A stretch of 64,000 nt of DNA, taken from positions 95,742,010-95,806,009 of the forward strand of contig CM042141.1 in NCBI GenBank assembly GCA_023376005.1, read 5' to 3'. Source of the stretch: Doryteuthis pealeii. Taxonomy: Eukaryota > Mollusca > Cephalopoda > Myopsida > Loliginidae. Shown here piece by piece: positions 30,935 to 41,294 of the stretch. Each line of letters opens with the position of its first letter. Position 1 is the stretch's first letter. The notes under the pieces were generated by a model that saw only the letters and a list, made by a program, of their open reading frames with translations, did not search any database and was not told the DNA's origin. Both the position numbers and the translations under genes were made by a program.

Positions 30935-31230
30935 CATACCCAAAACGTTGTGTATATAACAATAAAGATGAGGCAACATTTTGAAAAATCTAAATAACAA
31001 ATTATCAAACCTTATCTCAAAAATGCAGACCAATGATAAAAAGATCTTTTCTATAAAAAAAACATTGAAGTCTTAGGCCAGCTGTTAATTAATTATTATT
31101 CTATGTTACTCTCACCCTTGACCAGGACTGAACCTGCAGCCCGGAGATGACTGTCACAGATGGTTAACTACTGGGCAGTGGAACAGTCAAACACCTTCTC
31201 AGCTTAATGGACTGTTCTTGGCAGTAGTGG
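30935..31230. repeat. Family G fragments, two orientations
   Basis: Segment 30935-31030 is a plus-strand tail (CCCAAAACGTTGTGTATATAAC, AATAAAGATGAGGCAAC, TTATCAAACC). Segment 31085-31230 is a minus-strand head (TTCTATGTTACTCTCACCC, ACTGAACCTGCAG). Confidence 0.6.
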
Positions 31231-31639
31231 CAGTAACTATTTAATCTGTTATAGTTTGTTTACTAGAAGAGACCTAGTAACTGAATGGTTAGGCTGCAAC
31301 ACTTTAACTTTTCAAGTTTTCAAGCCGACCATTCAGAAAGCACCGTGGCCTAGATATTTTCCATGATTGCTCTAAATCAAGACATTAATTTAAAAAAGTG
31401 CGCAGCGGCATGTCATTGAAACATTGAATTCCTCATAGATTTATTCTTGATAAGTCCTAAAACAATTGATAGATGTGATGAAAAAACAATGAGAAAATCA
31501 ACCAATATTGTTTGGAGAGAGATGTTTGACTCATGAACTAGGGGGTCACTCTTGGTTTCATTATGATGACACTGTAAACAAAAGTGTTGTAACCAAGCAA
31601 AGGTTTCTAAATGAGAAATAACCAAACAGAGTTTGAAAA
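31231..31639. other. Unclassified non-coding stretch
   Basis: No gene is recognised. Short frames here have no domain. Confidence 0.35.
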
Positions 31640-31985
31640 TAAAAAGAATGTTTATAACATCAACAAAATACAATACTTGCCAGTGGTGTGAAGAAGGTAA
31701 ACCTCTGCTAGTGGTATAAGACTTCACAGTCAGCATAATACTCCCATATTTAAGAAGATTGGGACATACCCATTAATGTTCATAGGTAGGGTATATAACA
31801 AAAAGGCAATTTACAAATAAAGAATATTAAGGGTGAATCAAAAAGTAATGCCATTTTGTTTAGGACAGGTATTATTACCAACACAGAAACATGTATCATC
31901 CATCAAAAGGAAACTGGTCTTTGTGAATCTCATCCCTACTTCTCCACATAGTCACCATTTCTCTCAAAAGCAATGTTCTAGCTTT
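31640..31985 (-). mobile_element. Inverted duplicate ending in a mariner 3' fragment
   Basis: Segment 31640-31830 is the reverse complement of 34054-34260 (GGTAAACCTCTG, AGTCAGCATAATA, ACCCATTAATGTTCATAGG, GTATATAACAAAAAGGCAA). Segment 31833-31985 is the mariner end (GGGTGAATCAAAAAGTAATGCC, ACCAACACAGAAACATGTATC). The two arms are separated by about 2 kb. Confidence 0.75.
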
Positions 31986-32039
31986 AAATGAGAGCATGAT
32001 AATAAACAAGATATTAGGTTTATAAGTTCCCAAAATTCA

Positions 32040-32455
32040 CACTGAATTATCCAATTGGACACATAGCATAGTGGATAAAGGTGTTGGGTTTAAGACAGTT
32101 CTAAGTGACAGTTATCTCTAGGCTGCAGGTTCAATCCTGGTCATGGGCAACAGTAACATAGAATAATAATTAACACAGCTTAACACCTGTACCCCAGCTA
32201 TGGTTAGCGGAATAAGAACAGGATACCCCTGTGGGTTGAATAAAGGGTTGGGTTCAAAGTTCTGTGATGGCTCCCAATTACGACAAGAAGGTTCCCAAGT
32301 TCGAGCAGGTTTGCAAGTCTGACAAGAAATATCTGAAAAGGGCCAGAGGCCTCATTGGCTGAAATGTTTTACTGATAACAATAAAGATGAGGACAATAGT
32401 CCGAATAATCCAAATAATACTAATTATCAAGCCTCATCTCAAAGATATTCAGAGA
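32040..32455 (+). mobile_element. Family G, best copy
   Basis: The A box TAGCATAGTGG (32064-32074) fits the TRGCNNARYGG consensus. The B box GGTTCAATCC (32128-32137) fits GGTTCRANNCC-type sites, 53 bp apart. The body continues with CAGCTTAACACCTGTACC and GAAGGTTCCCAAGTTCGAG, motif M5, AATAAAGATGAGGACAATAG, AATCC repeats and TTATCAAGCCTCATCTC. A Pol III-type head joined to a hammerhead-like tail is the notable feature. Confidence 0.75.
32333..32365 (+). other. Hammerhead-like motif M5
   Basis: CTGAAAA, G, GGCCAG/TTGGCT stem with a GCCTCA-type loop, then GAAATGTT. One conserved G of the first box is changed to A. Confidence 0.35.
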
Positions 32456-32459
32456 AATA

Positions 32460-32620
32460 TGAAGAAATTTCCTCTCCACATGGTGGCTATGACCCATGAA
32501 TAAAGCCTGAATCCTAAAACTACCTTTTGTATTTGTCTTTTCTTTTTCTTTCATTTAATTCCTTTTCAGCACAACCACCAAATATAATGGGGTTAAAAAA
32601 CTGTGAAAACACACCAGTAA
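32460..32620 (+). repeat. Dispersed repeat family K, copy 2
   Basis: Same order of blocks as 20425-20597, including AATAAAGCCTGAATCCTAAAAC. Confidence 0.6.
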
Positions 32621-32654
32621 CAACCAGCAACCATTAAACCAAACAGTAAAATTC

Positions 32655-32815
32655 TTGTCACCCCATAGTTCTTCAACCTTGGTGAGGTAACCATTCTAGG
32701 AGAAAGAAAACATAAAATTCAAACCAGCTGTACTCCACTAAGAAATTGACCTTGTATCACATCATTTTGATACCAGTTTATTTATTCTATCTTGTCTAAA
32801 ACTTTTTAAATAAGA
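32655..32815 (+). repeat. SINE B 3' fragment, variant tail
   Basis: It matches SINE B from TTCTTCAACCTTGGTGAGG through CTAGGAGAAAGAAAAC to GACCTTGTATCACATCATT, then has TATTCTATCTTGTCTAAAAC. The same variant tail follows the copy at 48306, so there is a subfamily. Confidence 0.75.
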
Positions 32816-33176
32816 TTGGAGACTTTATCAATCGACTTTAATATTATATTATTCTGTTATTCTATTTATGTTAATTTTGGAGAAAAAAAAAGTTTTTTCT
32901 ATTAAATTTTTTAAATAAATTTTTTATAGTGAATCTCCAATAATTCTATAGATTTTAGGATTATCTGTATATAAACAGATTATGTTATTTATTTTATTTT
33001 CATTGATCTTTTAATGTATTATCTATATTAACTCAATAAAGTGACCTACTTTCAGCAATAAACCAACAAAATCTCTTAACATATCTTGATAAGTACCGAA
33101 ATATATACTAATAATTATAATCACTGGCCTGGAAAGATTTGGCCAAGATGGCCTCATATGATGAGCATTAAACATA
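32816..33176. other. AT-rich non-coding stretch
   Basis: No repeat family or gene is recognised. Confidence 0.4.
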
Positions 33177-33685
33177 CTAGCAAAAGTATGCAGCCCGTGG
33201 GCACATGTATTTAAGTTTTAATGTCATAAATTAGAAAGACTAACAAAACTAGATAAAAATGAATATCAAAATATTGCGCTTATTTTGATGTTATTTTAAT
33301 TGATATCTATATAAAAATTATATATATGATTGCTTTTAATATGTTTGAGAATAACATGATTGTATTAGAAATCAGCAAATAATTATTTATTAAACCCAGT
33401 TTTTTTAAATCATTATGCAAATTATTCCCACTATATACAATGTACATCTATATTTCTTACAGATATATGACACATATTTTATTATTCTATATACATTAAT
33501 AATATTGGCAGTTTTATGGCAAATCTAACTCCACTTTATTTTAATAGAGACATCATTAATGAATAAGATGCTAATTAAGATTATATAATGACTATTTCAT
33601 AATCGTTGAGAATGTAACTTAAATAACTAAGGGAATTATGACATCAGTGGTTACAGACAATTTCATAATCTCCATTATAATAAGA
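33177..33685 (-). mobile_element. Helitron-like family I, minus strand (509 bp)
   Basis: On the minus strand it starts TCTTATTATAATGGAG (after A) and ends TTTGCTAG (before T). The 5' 110 bp and the 3' terminus match the family; the interior is different from 29415-30043, so the ends are shared by unlike interiors. Confidence 0.7.
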
Positions 33686-33700
33686 TATCAACCCTTTTCT

Positions 33701-34052
33701 ACGAGGGCAGTCAAAAAGTAATGCTATTTTCTTTATTTCATATGAATTTTTTTCATAAAACTAAGGCCTACATTGAGACCCTAACGAGGCTCAGAGCAAG
33801 AATCTGATGAGTAAGAAGACCCAAGTTGCCAATCGACAATGTCCTCCTTCTGCATGACAATGCTTGACCACACTTAAGCATCAGGACAAGGGAGAAAAGC
33901 TGGAACATTGTTTTGAGAGAAATGGTCACTATGTGGAGAAGTAGGGATGTGATTTACAAAGGACCAGCTTCCTTTTGATGTATGATACATTTCCTGTGTG
34001 ATAATAATACCTGTCCTGAACAAAATGGCATTACTTTTTGATTCACCCTCGT
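33701..34052. pseudogene. mariner-type transposon remnant
   Basis: The terminal inverted repeats TACGAGGGCAGTCAAAAAGT (33700) and ACTTTTTGATTCACCCTCGTA (to 34053) with TA at each edge match the Tc1/mariner layout. The plus-strand interior reads RRPKLPIDNVLL, then LLHDNA, then RTREKL and ERNGHYVEK, around the second catalytic Asp of the mariner DDE/D transposase. Only about 100 codons remain, with stops; the N-terminal DNA-binding part is gone. Confidence 0.85.
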
Positions 34053-34053
34053 A

Positions 34054-34357
34054 ATATTCTTTATTTGTAGATTGCCTTTTTGTTATATACCCTACCTATG
34101 AACATTAATGGGTATGTCCTAATCTTCATTTCCCCTACCTATGAACATTAATGAGTATGTCCCAATCTTCATAAATACAGGAATATTATGCTGACTATGT
34201 AGTCTTATACCACTATCAGAGGTTTACCTTCTTCACACCCCTGGCGAGTATTGTATTTATAAACATTCCATTTCCTTGATGTCTGATACATGTTCCTGTG
34301 TTGGTAGTTATACCTGTCCTAAACAAAATGGCATTACTTTTTGACTTACCCTTGTAG
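34054..34357 (+). mobile_element. Inverted-duplicate arm plus second mariner end
   Basis: Segment 34054-34260 is the inverted partner of 31640-31830 and contains a local direct duplication of CCTACCTATGAACATTAATG. Segment 34262-34357 is another mariner 3' end (GTTGGTAGTTATACCTG, GGCATTACTTTTTGAC, CCCTTGTA). Confidence 0.75.
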
Positions 34358-35156
34358 ATGGAAACAGGACATGATAAAGAATAAACTTTCTTGATACAAA
34401 AGGAAATAGGAAGCAACATTCCTTCCAGATTGATAGTTTGCTTTCACTAAAGGATGATAAAACTTTTTTTTTCTTCTTTTTCTTTTTCTTTTTTTTTTTT
34501 TTTTTTAACTGTTGAGTATCAAATTCTTTTTTTTTAAAAGAAATTCCTTGCTAAAGAGTGCTGTGCTGAAATCTAGGTTATTACACCCAATTGTAAAGTA
34601 AAGATTTATGAAGTGGAAAGAGAACATTTTTTTCTTTCGGGGGGGGGGGGGCGTTGGGGGGGGAGTGGAGGTTATGAAGAGACATATTTGATATATGAAT
34701 CTGGGTATCTATTGCTCATACCCATAATTTATTATATATGTAATTATTTTTTTCTTTTTATATATACATTGAAGGAAAAAATTTCAACTATAAAACAAGA
34801 AGAGATATTAATGTATACATTTGAAAGATGTAAAACAAAAAAAGAATTGTTTCATGCATAATTTTATAGGTATAGAATTGAGGAATTACCAAAAATGGGT
34901 TTCTCAAAGAATGATGACCCAATTTTTTTTTTTGGGGGGGGGTTAGGGGTACTGTCTAAGAGTACTGGAAAAAAATTGAGATGATATGTCAGAGGAAGAG
35001 TAAATGTTTACAATTTTATGGACTGTTTATCAATTTATTTATTTATTATCTATTTATTTATTCTTATAGATATGGGTCCGATTATTATCAGAGATAGCAA
35101 CAGCCTTATATATAAGACCACACACACATACACACACACATAGACAAACAGAGAAT
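34358..35156. other. Unclassified stretch with homopolymer and G-rich runs
   Basis: T-rich run 34466-34506. A G-run (G12, then G9) at 34640-34668. Another G-run near 34936. Short AC repeats near 35119. No gene was recognised. Confidence 0.4.
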
Positions 35157-35480
35157 CTTCAATACCCTGTTAGTGGGGCATAGAATATGATGGCTGTATC
35201 CTCTACATAAAGTAAGCCTCCTCTCCAAAAAAAAAGAGGTGTCCTAAGTATGACACTAAAATGTACCTGCTGGTGAGGCTCCAGTTCTGGAGATCTGAGA
35301 AATGTGGTATACCCCTTCATTGCCATTGCTCTCAAGTCCACTTTGACCCAAATGAAGAACAAAGAGAGTACTCCACACTTCCCAGATTTCCGGAACTGGA
35401 GCCTCACCATCAGAAGTAGTTTAGTGTCATATAAAGGACACCCTTTCAGGTAGGGGTCTTAGCCCTCTGCAAGGGATACA
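35157..35480. repeat. Family C, two copies facing inward
   Basis: A plus-strand copy (GTATGACACTAAAATG, GGTGAGGCTCCAGTTCTGG, TTCATTGCCATTGCTC) to about 35345 is followed by a minus-strand copy (TTTCCGGAACTGGAGCCTCA, GTTTAGTGTCATATAAAGGA) to about 35480. Confidence 0.75.
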
Positions 35481-35631
35481 CTCAGTATATTCTAAGTCCT
35501 ACTGACCGGACAGTAATTTTTTTTAATCAGCATGTTCTCTTTAATTTGGTCTAAAATATATGCCCAAAAGATGCTTTATAAATAAAAAGAAATGTTACAT
35601 TGGTACATTATCATAAATAAAAATACATCCT

Positions 35632-35669
<38 letters not shown>

Positions 35670-35702
35670 ATACATATATATATATATTATATATATATAT
35701 TT
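35481..35702. repeat. Spacer and (TA)n tract
   Basis: The TA-rich tract at 35634-35702 carries several TATTA breaks. The spacer before it has no recognised element. Confidence 0.8.
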
Positions 35703-36008
35703 ATTAGTAAAGAAAAAAGCTTAAGAATCGGCTATTTTGCAGTTATGGTACCATTTCCACTCACAGTTATCTGAATATACCCATGAGGTTAATCAGACGA
35801 CCATCTTTATTGAAAATGGTATACAGATAAATTCTGAGGTTTCTTTTATATATTTTCTCTTGATCTTTGTGATGGTATCGGGTTTCAATTCAACTTATCT
35901 TTTTAATGATGAAAGACACACATACATGGGTATATTCAGATACCTGTGGATGGAAATGGTACCATAACCACAAAATAGCCAATTTTTAGCTTTTTTTTCT
36001 TTACTAAT
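35703..36008. mobile_element. Fold-back element (~306 bp)
   Basis: The arm 35703-35784 (ATTAGTAAAGAAAAAAGC, GGCTATTTTG, TATGGTACCATTTCCA, ATATACCCATG) is inverted at 35925-36008 with a few mismatches. The core of about 140 bp has no coding sequence. The core end (TTTTTAATGATGAAAGACACA) recurs at 36272-36295. Confidence 0.85.
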
Positions 36009-36143
36009 TATATTGCTCTGTTTATAAAAAAATTAAACATCGAGCTCTCAAATCGAACCTGAACTCTTTAACATTTTACCGTTGGAAGAAAGGACCAGCT
36101 TAGAATCATCCTAATACCAAATTACCTGGTAACCCACCTACGA

Positions 36144-36207
<64 letters not shown>

Positions 36208-36304
36208 CTTAGCGTCACTTGGTGATAAAAACAATTACTTTAACAGGTAACATCACTTAACATTACTTAAAAAGTTTTAATGATGAAAGAGACACATACT
36301 TTAC
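36009..36304. repeat. Unclassified spacer with (TA)n
   Basis: The TA tract at 36146-36206 is about 61 bp. The flanks are unclassified. Confidence 0.7.
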
Positions 36305-36334
36305 CTTGATAAGGGTTCGGATACGAACTGAAAG
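36305..36334 (+). other. Hammerhead-like motif M11
   Basis: CTTGATAA, G-rich start, GTTCG/CGAAC stem with GATA loop, T, then GAAAGTAC. It is close to M10 in its GAAAG ending. Confidence 0.35.
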
Positions 36335-36470
36335 TACTCAGTCAAAAAATGGCTTTTTCAGAGAAATGATAAACGCTTTTCAAGATTATAAGATCAAAGG
36401 AATCATTAGAAAGGTTGAAAATAATAAGGATTCTGTCTTATTTATTGAAATTTGTTTGAATATATATATA

Positions 36471-36739
36471 TAGTATTAAGGTGTATATAGAAATAACCTA
36501 CTCAAGTGTTATCATAAAGGATCTTCTGTGTTTATTGCAATGAATTAATCAATATATTGATTAACTACAATTGCAGATGTGAATCATGGAATTATGAGCA
36601 TTGAAAACAGTTTTGGAGTGAAGTTGAATGCTATGTAGTTGACTGTTTCATTCAAAATCTTGATTAAGTCATTGAATTTACCCTGAAAATCGTTTATGGT
36701 GAAACGTGAGTAGGTTATTCTATATACACCTTAATACTA
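36471..36739. mobile_element. MITE with ~33-bp inverted termini (269 bp)
   Basis: TAGTATTAAGGTGTATATAG with ...AATAACCTACTCA on the left is mirrored on the right (TGAGTAGGTTATTC, TATATACACCTTAATACTA) with one base gap. TA at both edges suggests Tc1/mariner-type insertion into a TA tract. Confidence 0.85.
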
Positions 36740-36874
36740 AATCCACTCTACTAATGTATTGAATACTTTATATTCGTTATAACACTTACTTATTCGGTTA
36801 ATATTTGTATCAACAGTTAATATTGCGATTAACTTGATATTTTATTCCCCAGTAAGTCATCTTCTTTATAATAT

Positions 36875-36889
<15 letters not shown>

Positions 36890-36944
<55 letters not shown>

Positions 36945-36946
36945 TT

Positions 36947-36990
<44 letters not shown>
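36890..36990. repeat. (TA)n then (GT)n microsatellite
   Basis: About 32 bp of TA followed by about 69 bp of GT with a few TTTG breaks. Confidence 0.95.
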
Positions 36991-36993
36991 ATA

Positions 36994-37428
36994 CAGTAGT
37001 ACCTTGACTTGCTAGTTCAATTCGCTCGCTTGTTTGTAATAAAATTTCCTAGGATATCAAATTAATTTTCTCCATTGAAATAAACTGAAATGCAATTAAT
37101 CCGTTCCAGCCCCCACCCCCCAAATAACCACTCTAATTGTTTTGTTACATTTTTTAAAATAAGAAAAATAGTTCTGTATGGTATAAAATATATTGAAATA
37201 GAATGTAATGAATTATGTGCTGTAATATGTTTTAATGTTTATTTTTTTATAAATAAGATTTTTTTTGGCCTAATAAATTTGCAGACTTAAATGTTTTTAG
37301 TGAACTTATTTACATAAGTGTATCTGAAGCTCGCTCGTACCTCAACACAAAGCAAAACATCTACCGAGTGACAGCTCATTAATTGGAAAACTCATAAGTT
37401 GGGGAACTTGTAAATCAAGGTACCACTG
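36994..37428. mobile_element. MITE with CAGTRGTACCTTGA termini (435 bp)
   Basis: The left end CAGTAGTACCTTGACTT and right end AATCAAGGTACCACTG are inverted. The sub-terminal regions also pair partly (GCTAGTTCAATTCGCTCGC with GAACTTGTAA, GCTCGCTCGTACC). Such CAGTGGTACC ends are common in DNA-transposon MITEs; the superfamily is not settled because the target duplication is unclear. Confidence 0.75.
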
Positions 37429-37486
37429 TTTATATATGGTAGTAACAATTGCGCTACAGTAGATGCCCTAATCATGGGTGATGAGA

Positions 37487-37565
37487 TGCATGTGGTATAG
37501 TGCTTATTGTCAAAGAAAATGGTGAAGCAAGTTCAAATGCTGGACAAGGCTGCTTGCATTTCCCT
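37487..37565 (+). repeat. SINE B head fragment
   Basis: GTGGTATAGTGCTTATTGTC (A-box region), CAAGTTCAAATGCTGGACAAGG (B box) and the first part of the body. Confidence 0.7.
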
Positions 37566-37624
37566 TTCAATCTTAGAGAAACACATGAATTCATCTTTAC
37601 TTTTGCCTCAGTGTAAGAAAAAAT

Positions 37625-37737
37625 AGATAGATAGATAGATAGATATGATTACATAGTGAAAAATTTATAGCCAAATTTTGTAATTTGCCTACGAAATTTT
37701 GAAAAATTAGATTGGAAGGCATGTAACATAATAGGCT

Positions 37738-37792
<55 letters not shown>
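37625..37792. repeat. (GATA)n and (GA)n microsatellites
   Basis: A short GATA run (37625-37646), then about 52 bp of GA at 37741-37792. Confidence 0.9.
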
Positions 37793-37795
<3 letters not shown>

Positions 37796-38871
37796 AGACC
37801 AGGAATGTAATAGTTAGGTGTAGATTAGTATGGAAAGTTTTTGATGAATCAGCACAATGTCACATGGTATTTTTCTACTGGTCAAGAAACATCACGTGGC
37901 AAAGTGTGGAAAAGTAGGAGTGAGAGATGATAGTGTGGAGTGAGTTTGGAACAATGCATTGATGGAGTGAGACGTGGCTCTCACTCAGGGTAGTTTGAAA
38001 TCTCATGAGAAAAAAATAAGTTGCCTGGTGTTATTACTAAAAAACTATAAATGGTACAAGGCAAGATGTTCTCTAGCAAACCCAAGTTATTTCCAGACTC
38101 ATAACATCAAAGAATTGCCAGCCAATTCAACATCAGATCCAACAGCCAGATTCTAGTCTATCAAAGTAATACCAGTCCAGAGATAAGTGTACCACAATTA
38201 CTTTTATGATACATCATCACTCCATTTTAACTGAATGCCACCACATAACACCAGTCTGAGCTGTTTAACTTCAGTAGGACAAGGAATGACAGCATTAAAA
38301 CCTGAGGAGTGATGTTTGGAAAATCTATGGCATATAGGTTCACTTATCTTTGCAATGAAGAATACTGATTTTATATATTCCTATTAAATGGATCAAAATA
38401 AATATCAAATAATTTTAAAAAGTGCTGGTAAGGATGATGATAAAGATTAGTCTGGTTCAGCAAGAAATGAGATGACTCAGCAGGAGTTGTTGCACGATTT
38501 AAGATAGCAGGCCGTTAGACAACTGAAATAGCCTTAAACGTGTGCTGAAATGAGAGGGGAAGTTCATTGTTAATATTCTTCTTATCTTTTATCTTATAAA
38601 GTATTGTTTAAGGGAAGTGAATGAATTTCTAAGAGAAATTTACAAATAGATTCATCAACAATTTTATCAAAAAGAAAATGCAAATAAAAGTGGAATGATT
38701 TTGAGAATGTTTACTATCTCTAAAAACAAGGGAAAAAAATATTTAAGAATTATAATAGTAACCTCAAAAGTGATTAATCATTTTAAAATCTGTATTAAAT
38801 TTATGTATATATATTTTACATAGTTTTTCCCTACTAATAATTGTATTATATATCGTATATACTAGCAAATA
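37793..38871. other. Unclassified non-coding stretch
   Basis: About 1.1 kb in which I see no repeat family, terminal repeats or coding sequence. Confidence 0.45.
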
Positions 38872-39473
38872 TATTCACCCTTCGGATGCAAGTATTTAAG
38901 TTTTAATGTAATAAAATATTATATTGAATTAGAAAGGCTAATGAAACTAAATAAGAATGCAGATAAAAAGATTTGAAACAGAGGGGTATAATAAAAAATA
39001 GAACAACTGAAACTTACTCTTCCATCACTACAGTCTTTCATTGCTAAATTTTCTCATTTTAACTATTTAGTTAAAATAGAAGTAAAGAATAGAATTACAA
39101 TTATTTCTTCCTAATGGATTCCTTTTAAGATTATCCCCGAGATTTTTGCTCATATTCATTAAGATAAAACCAATCAATTAGAAATCAATAATACTAAGCA
39201 CATATTTATTAAAATCAAATTCTTAATATCAATATGCAAATTAGTTTTCCCATTCACACTGTAAATCGCTATTTTGTTGTATATATAAATACAATTGCAT
39301 GTTAATACGTAGATATGGTCAACAGTATTAATAATGCAAAACAATTTTATTGATAATTGAGGTTTAAATAAAAATAAAATTATGAAAAATGTAGCGTAAA
39401 TAACTAAGGGAATTGTGACTTGAATACTAATATAGTTTCGGTCACAGAACACACAATCTCTATTTTAATAAGA
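38872..39473 (-). mobile_element. Helitron-like family I, minus strand (602 bp)
   Basis: The minus strand starts TCTTATTAAAATAGAG and ends ATATTTGCTAG, flanked by A and T. It is collinear with 29415-30043 over most of its length, including the FKPQLSIKLFCIINTV frame, so these two are full-length relatives. Confidence 0.75.
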
Positions 39474-39751
39474 TATATTATAATTACATTATATATTATA
39501 CTAACAGAAGTACCCGGCCTATGACCAGACTAAAAGAATTTTAGGAACACCAGGGAGTTAGAGAAAAAGGTGAAAGGTAAGACGAAAAATAATCGAGCAA
39601 ATTCTTTATCAATTTTTAAAATTCGTATAGAATTTTATGTATTACAATATTTGATTATTTTAGGAATTTTTTTTTTTTTTTTTGGGGGGGGTTTAAAACA
39701 ATTAACATGTGTCCTTATTTGTAGTTCTTAATTGCCTGTCAAGTTACAGTG
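39474..39751. other. Unclassified stretch with T/G run
   Basis: It contains T18 followed by G8 near 39666-39692. No gene was seen. Confidence 0.4.
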
Positions 39752-40160
39752 AAAAAAAATGGCGTAACTAGGATGTTGTTCATTTAACTGTGATTTATTT
39801 TCTTAATATTTCGGGATATATATATATACCAACCCTCTGCACGAGTAGGATGTGACACAAGGTCAATTTCTTAAGCGGAGTATAACAGGTTTAATTCAGA
39901 GTTTTCCTTCTCCTAGACGGTTGCCTAACCAAGGTTAAAGAGCCCAGTCTGCCCTACTATTTATCCATAGCTAGAGGGAGAGTAGGAATAATACCTTTCA
40001 AGGGTATTAGCGCAAAGTGACTTTAGCCATTACACCACACGCTTCTATATTTCGGGATATAAGGCTCTGAACTTTCAGAAGTCTTTGGACAAAGGGATTT
40101 TTCATCCCAAAATATTAAGAAAATAAATCATAGGTAAAGTAACAACATCCTATTTACCTC
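39752..40160. mobile_element. Fold-back element interrupted by SINE B
   Basis: AGGATGTTGTTCATTTAAC, TGATTTATTTTCTTAATATT on the left is inverted on the right (AATATTAAGAAAATAAATCA, GTAACAACATCCT). Between the arms the original centre (GGCTCTGAACTTTCAGAAG) is preserved next to a SINE insertion. Confidence 0.75.
39821..40046 (-). repeat. SINE B with 15-bp target-site duplication
   Basis: Minus-strand copy (ATATATACCAACCCTCTGCAC through TTAGCCATTACACCACACGC) with an internal deletion removing part of the head. It is flanked by exact 15-bp repeats ATATTTCGGGATATA at 39806-39820 and 40047-40061, the expected LINE-type target duplication. Confidence 0.9.
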
Positions 40161-40446
40161 ATTTTTCTTTACACTTTGCATTGTGATAACCTTTAAAACT
40201 ACCAAACTAATTATAAAGTACTTGTCCTTATGTATTCATCTATTTGCCATTAATTAATATAAACTCAATAAACAGGCTGTGACCCAACCTGAAGATTAAT
40301 GGCTACCAAATGAAGGTGTTTAAACAAGTAGAGGGTGGTCTGAAGGTCTAGTCATCCCTACATATTGTTTTAACTTTCATTATTTTTTTGTTTTAATGAT
40401 ATAATGTATGATATCATTAATAATGATAATAATAATAATAATGATA
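40161..40446. other. Unclassified spacer
   Basis: No gene or repeat family was recognised. It ends in ATG/AAT trinucleotides (40420-40455). Confidence 0.4.
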
Positions 40447-40590
40447 ATAATAATAAAAGACCCAACAAAACAGTAAATGTAGACTGTGCAGTGACAGAGA
40501 TGAGGCTATAAACCATGTACTAAGCGAACGTAGCAAACTAGCACAATGGGAATACAAAACTAGGCACGATTGGGTTGGGAAGTTGAATTA
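40447..40590 (+). pseudogene. LINE C-terminal fragment, copy 1
   Basis: The translation in broken frame is TQQNSKCRLCSDRDEAINHVL, then SKLAQWEYKTRHDWVGK. It duplicates the start of copy 2 and stops where copy 2 begins. Confidence 0.75.
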
Positions 40591-41290
40591 ATAATTGCTG
40601 CACAAAATAATGCCATAAGGACAAACTATATCAAAGCGAAAATTGATAAGACCCAACAAAATAGTAAATGTAGACTTTGCGGTAATAGAGATGAGACTGT
40701 AAACCATGTACTCTGCAAATATAGCAAACTAGCACAACGAGAATACAAAACTAGACATGACTGGGTTGGGAAGGGGATCCACTAGGAATTATGTAAAAAA
40801 TTAAATTTTGACCATACAACAAAATGGTATATACATAAACCAGAATCTGGTCTTGAGAACGAAATGCATAAAATTCTCTGGGACTTTGAAATAAAGACGG
40901 ATCACCTTATCCCAGCTAGGAGACCAGACCTAGTGCTGATTAACAAAAAGAAAGAAATTATCAACTGATGGATTTTGTGGTTCCAGCAGACCACAGGGTG
41001 AAGATGAAAGAAAACGAAAAGATGGACAAATACCTGGACCTTGCCAGAGAATTGAAAAAGCTGTGGAATATGAGGGGGAAAGTGATACCAATCGTAGTAG
41101 GTGCATTTGGAAAAACTTGGAAGAAAAGACTAGAGAACATGGAAATCAGAGGAAGAATTTAGACTATCCAGACTACTGCACGGCTAGAATACTCAGAAGT
41201 CCTGGAGACCTGAGGAGACTTGTTGTCACTCAGACTCCAGTGAAATACCATCAGCTAACGCTGATGTGAAAAACTCAAAAGGAGTGAAAA
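40591..41290 (+). pseudogene. LINE C-terminus with CCHC knuckle and RLE-type PD motif, copy 2
   Basis: The plus strand encodes, with stops and frameshifts, QNNAIRTNYIKAKIDK, then CRLCGNRDETVNHVLC (CxxC...H...C knuckle), KLAQREYKTRHDWVGK, KWYIHKPESGLENEMHK, IKTDHLIPARRPDLVLINKK, and after a frameshift DFVVPADHRVKMKENEK and YLDLARELKKLWN. A CCHC knuckle followed by RPD-X(12-14)-D is the layout of the restriction-like endonuclease in R2/R4/Dong-type LINEs. It ends near an AAT trinucleotide tail (41290-41300). Confidence 0.8.
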
Positions 41291-41294
41291 TAAT

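Noticed and set aside
35592..35967. Two overlapping open frames with membrane-like segments
   Set aside because: They overlap a TA tract and the fold-back element at 35703-36008. Hydrophobic look comes from T-rich codons.
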